This document shows, one piece after another, positions 5,751 to 7,857 of a stretch of DNA of 7,857 nucleotides. Made by a program: the position numbers and the translations under genes. This stretch comes from a bacterium (lineage in GTDB: Bacteria > Patescibacteria > Saccharimonadia > Saccharimonadales > UBA4665): NCBI GenBank assembly GCA_021778165.1, contig JAJYCU010000021.1, forward strand, positions 1-7,857. Reading direction: 5' to 3'. Within the stretch, counting starts at the first letter, position 1. Each line of letters begins with the position of its first letter. A model generated the notes under the pieces. The model had not been told where the DNA came from, did no database searches, and saw nothing but the letters and a program-made list of their open reading frames with translations.

Positions 5751-6352
5751 AATGAAGTTCTGTCCTCAAGAGCTCGACCTAAAGTTATTTGATCTGCATA
5801 TTCAAGATCTACGCCCACTGATAACCCTCTAGCCAGTCTGGATATTTTAACATTTTTATTAACTATCTGACTCTGAATATATAGGGCCGTAGATTCACCC
5901 TCAACACTAGCATTGGTGGCTAAAATTAATTCCTCGACTTCATCCTCATCTATTCTAGTCATTAGTGCTTGAATATGTAACTGATCTGGGCTGATGCCAT
6001 CAATTGGCGAAATTAATCCTCCCAGCACATGGTAGGTGCCGTGGTAGAGTCTAGTCTTTTCTAGCGCAACTATATCAAATGGTTCAGCGACCACAGCAAC
6101 TAATTTTTTATTTCTTGATGGATCAATATATAAGTCAGATAATTCTTTGTCGGCAGGTATTAATGCAAAAGTTTTACTGCAATAGGAAATACTATCGTGT
6201 AGATTGATTAATGAATCTGCTATACGCTTACTGTTCATCGTATCTGATTTAAAAAGATAGTAAGCGTACCGCTCAGCTGTTCTGGGACCTACTCCGGGTA
6301 GTGTACCCAGTGAGTCGATTACTTTTTGTAATGCCGGTGGTAATATCTGCAC
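5747..6352 (-). CDS. recR: Recombination mediator RecR lacking the Cys4 zinc finger
   Basis: RecR works with RecO/RecF to load RecA at gaps in single-stranded DNA. The 201-residue protein has the helix-hairpin-helix LGTLPGVGPRTAERYAYYL (15-33). Its Toprim domain has VVAEPFDIVALE (87-98), the family hallmark YHVLGGLISPIDGISP (107-122) and LATNASVEGESTA (144-156). The C-terminal strand-hook is LARGLSVGVDLEYADQITLGRAL (173-195). Odd: the central zinc finger, normally four cysteines just before DPSR, keeps only C58, and no other cysteine exists in the protein. The Toprim glutamate is also shifted (A89-E90 instead of E-x before P91). The start is GTG; no ATG or Shine-Dalgarno fits better. It follows ebfC after 10 bases, the classic ebfC-recR pairing. 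Confidence 0.95.
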   Translation of the reverse strand: MQILPPALQKVIDSLGTLPGVGPRTAERYAYYLFKSDTMNSKRIADSLINLHDSISYCSKTFALIPADKELSDLYIDPSRNKKLVAVVAEPFDIVALEKTRLYHGTYHVLGGLISPIDGISPDQLHIQALMTRIDEDEVEELILATNASVEGESTALYIQSQIVNKNVKISRLARGLSVGVDLEYADQITLGRALEDRTSL

Positions 6353-6362
6353 AGTTGTTTTT

Positions 6363-6656
6363 TTATAGTCCTAGTGAGCCTAGCATACCCATCATTGGCT
6401 GCATCTTCTCTTGAGCTAATTTTTGGCTTTCAGCAATAGCATCACGAATAGCGTCTTCAATCCAACGCTCCAATTCAGAGATATCATTTAAATCGATCAG
6501 TTCTTTATTTAGTTTTACTTTCTTAATTTTCTGCTCGCCGTTAATTTCAATAACAACAGCTCCATCACCTTTTTTAATTTCAATTAAGGTATTTTTTAAT
6601 TCCTTTTGAAGTTTTTTAGCTTTAAGTAACATTTTAGCTTGATCAACTCTACTCAT
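6363..6656 (-). CDS. ebfC: YbaB/EbfC family nucleoid-associated protein
   Basis: This 97-residue protein matches the small YbaB/EbfC family, which forms tweezer-shaped dimers that bind DNA and act as nucleoid-associated proteins. It has a basic N-terminal helix (AKMLLKAKKLQKELK, 7-21), central strands (GAVVIEINGEQKIKKVKL, 32-49), and an acidic-to-mixed second helix from ELERWIEDAIRDAIAESQKL to the methionine-rich QPMMGMLGSLGL tail. The ATG has AAAGGA 6 bases upstream, the clearest Shine-Dalgarno in the core operon. In many bacteria the order is dnaX-ebfC-recR; here the gene upstream is a membrane protein instead of dnaX. It is the first gene of the unit ebfC-recR-DHH-cysS. Confidence 0.93.
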   Translation of the reverse strand: MSRVDQAKMLLKAKKLQKELKNTLIEIKKGDGAVVIEINGEQKIKKVKLNKELIDLNDISELERWIEDAIRDAIAESQKLAQEKMQPMMGMLGSLGL

Positions 6657-6662
6657 AATTAG

Positions 6663-6668
6663 TCCTTT
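6663..6668 (-). promoter_or_regulatory. Shine-Dalgarno of ebfC
   Basis: AAAGGA lies 6 bases before the ATG at 6656. The 50 bases between the membrane protein stop and ebfC hold a TAAAAT (6696 to 6691) that could be a -10 box, but no good -35 box and no terminator hairpin. The promoter of the core operon is therefore not settled. Confidence 0.65.
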
Positions 6669-6706
6669 CGGTATTAAGTTCGTACAATCTATTTTAGCAA
6701 ATAATT

Positions 6707-7857
6707 CTACAAATAGTGACTATATAGAGACAGAACATTAGTGGTATGTGGCCAAACAATAAAATATAACAATACTTGATACAGACAAATACTTGAAATC
6801 AATAATACAATCAGTACCCTGGCCGTAAAATCTGAATAAGGATTTCTTGGAAAAATCTTTTTCCATTCAGTATATAAATAATACACACCGATAGACATCA
6901 ACAGGCTAAATAGGGGCAACGTTATATATATTGATTTTCCACCGTTAAGAGTATAAAGCAACCAGTTTATAGCCACACTTAAATAGATATATGCCGTGAT
7001 GGTATTTTTACGATTTTTATAAAGCCATATACCTGAAAAAACTACTAGAATTGTAGAAGCAAATACTATTAATGGTAGCCTTCCTATACTAAAAGCCAGG
7101 GTTGGATTATTTTCGAAAAATAGGTACTTGGGATAATTTAAAAATTGAATTAGTAATTGGTGAAAATTTATTGCTGAAGGTATAAGTAGTGACAGATAAA
7201 TTTGACTGTGGTTGAGTGTAAAATCATATATTATTGGAGCTACAATTATTATGAAAAATGATAGTGGTAAGATCTTGTATTTTATTGATAGTGATCTAAT
7301 CTCAGCTTTAATAGTCCTGTAGTTAATGATTATAAACAGTAAACCGAACCAAAACATACCAGGTATATATAGAGTAAATCCAAATAAAATAGATGACAAT
7401 ATTACTAAAAGATTAATACTTTTTTTACGGTAATATAGAATTGAAATCAATACTCCTATCAAAATTGTAAAACTATAATATCCTAGCGATTGACTGTTCC
7501 TTGTGATTTGAAGAAACCATAAGCTTGTGCTAAATAGACCGGTCGACAAAACACCTATTAATTTATTGGTAAAAGTTTCAGCAATATAATAAAACATAAA
7601 AATAGCTATGATTCCGCATAAATACCCAGATAATCTAATCAGAAATAGACCGTGCAAATTCAGATAATTAAGAGCCGTTAAATACCAAGAAAACATAAAG
7701 TTGGATACGTGATGCAATAGATAGTGATAATTATATCCGTGATTTATGAGATTATTTTGGGTCGATAGTTCTGTAGCAGATAAGCCTTTTGGGGTATCAG
7801 TTAATCTGTATGTCAGTAAAATTGATCCAATTAAAAATAAGGATAATGAATAATACA
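6707..7857 (-). CDS. GT-C-like multi-pass membrane protein (ArnT/PMT-type), cut at the N terminus by the right edge
   Basis: The frame ends with TAG at 6707 and remains open to the right edge, giving 382 visible residues. The TTG at 7717 sometimes picked as a start is internal: 46 more in-frame residues precede it, without a stop. The protein is highly hydrophobic, with about ten membrane segments joined by short basic loops (YYRKKS, YKNRKN, TEWKKIF). The visible N terminus shows a membrane helix, then a loop with YRLTDTPKGLSATELSTQ, then HHVSNFMFSWYLTAL. This resembles the first outer loop of GT-C glycosyltransferases (ArnT/PMT, dolichyl-phosphate-mannose type), where an acidic residue acts in catalysis; E29 of the visible part is a candidate. 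Such enzymes move sugars from lipid carriers to proteins or cell-surface glycans. The substrate is unknown, and the assignment rests on topology and the loop. Confidence 0.7.
   Translation of the reverse strand, partial: YYSLSLFLIGSILLTYRLTDTPKGLSATELSTQNNLINHGYNYHYLLHHVSNFMFSWYLTALNYLNLHGLFLIRLSGYLCGIIAIFMFYYIAETFTNKLIGVLSTGLFSTSLWFLQITRNSQSLGYYSFTILIGVLISILYYRKKSINLLVILSSILFGFTLYIPGMFWFGLLFIIINYRTIKAEIRSLSIKYKILPLSFFIIIVAPIIYDFTLNHSQIYLSLLIPSAINFHQLLIQFLNYPKYLFFENNPTLAFSIGRLPLIVFASTILVVFSGIWLYKNRKNTITAYIYLSVAINWLLYTLNGGKSIYITLPLFSLLMSIGVYYLYTEWKKIFPRNPYSDFTARVLIVLLISSICLYQVLLYFIVWPHTTNVLSLYSHYL

Noticed and set aside
1..7857. CRISPR array, insertion sequence, integrase or riboswitch
   Set aside because: I saw no regularly spaced repeats, transposase or recombinase motifs, or long structured leader. 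Gaps between genes are all under about 110 bases.

Overview
The window is AT-rich and densely packed with bacterial genes. Most run on the minus strand with overlapping or nearly touching ends. TGA is used as a normal stop (recR), so the code is standard rather than the UGA=Gly code of Gracilibacteria/SR1. A compact genome, an AT-rich base composition and divergent core proteins (a RecR without its zinc-finger cysteines, a DHH protein without the first motif histidine) suggest a Patescibacteria/CPR lineage, possibly Saccharibacteria. That placement is an inference, not something the sequence proves.

Left region (1-2126), the accessory part: a partial unknown gene runs off the left edge (1-280). 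Next come a Phd/YefM antitoxin and RelE/ParE toxin pair (830 to 342), then a two-gene cassette of unknown function (2010 to 898). The cassette encodes a soluble helical protein and a membrane-anchored protein ending in a conserved AIRKDLGH-type domain. It starts 43 bases below the 3' end of a tRNA-Gln(TTG) gene (2053-2126). A degenerate copy of a tRNA 3' end lies in the same orientation at 319-346, just past the toxin gene. The tRNA, cargo and tRNA-end remnant are therefore arranged like a tRNA-inserted island, although no integrase is visible. Three leading genes here (ATGs at 280, 830 and 2010) have a -10 element only 6-7 bases before the ATG, which points to leaderless mRNAs. The second gene of the cassette instead has a good Shine-Dalgarno.

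Right region (2237-7857), the core part: an AI-2E/PerM-type membrane protein on the plus strand meets cysS tail to tail, and both stops lie in one CTAG. On the minus strand ebfC-recR-DHH phosphoesterase-cysS form a tight unit (10-base gap, ATGA overlap, TAATG overlap). This links nucleoid/recombination functions, small-nucleotide turnover and cysteinyl-tRNA charging. Upstream on the same strand is a multi-pass membrane protein resembling GT-C glycosyltransferases. Its frame stays open to the right edge, so the true start is outside the window.

The best candidates for something undescribed are the two-gene cassette beside tRNA-Gln, the leaderless promoter pattern, and the altered motifs in RecR and the DHH protein.
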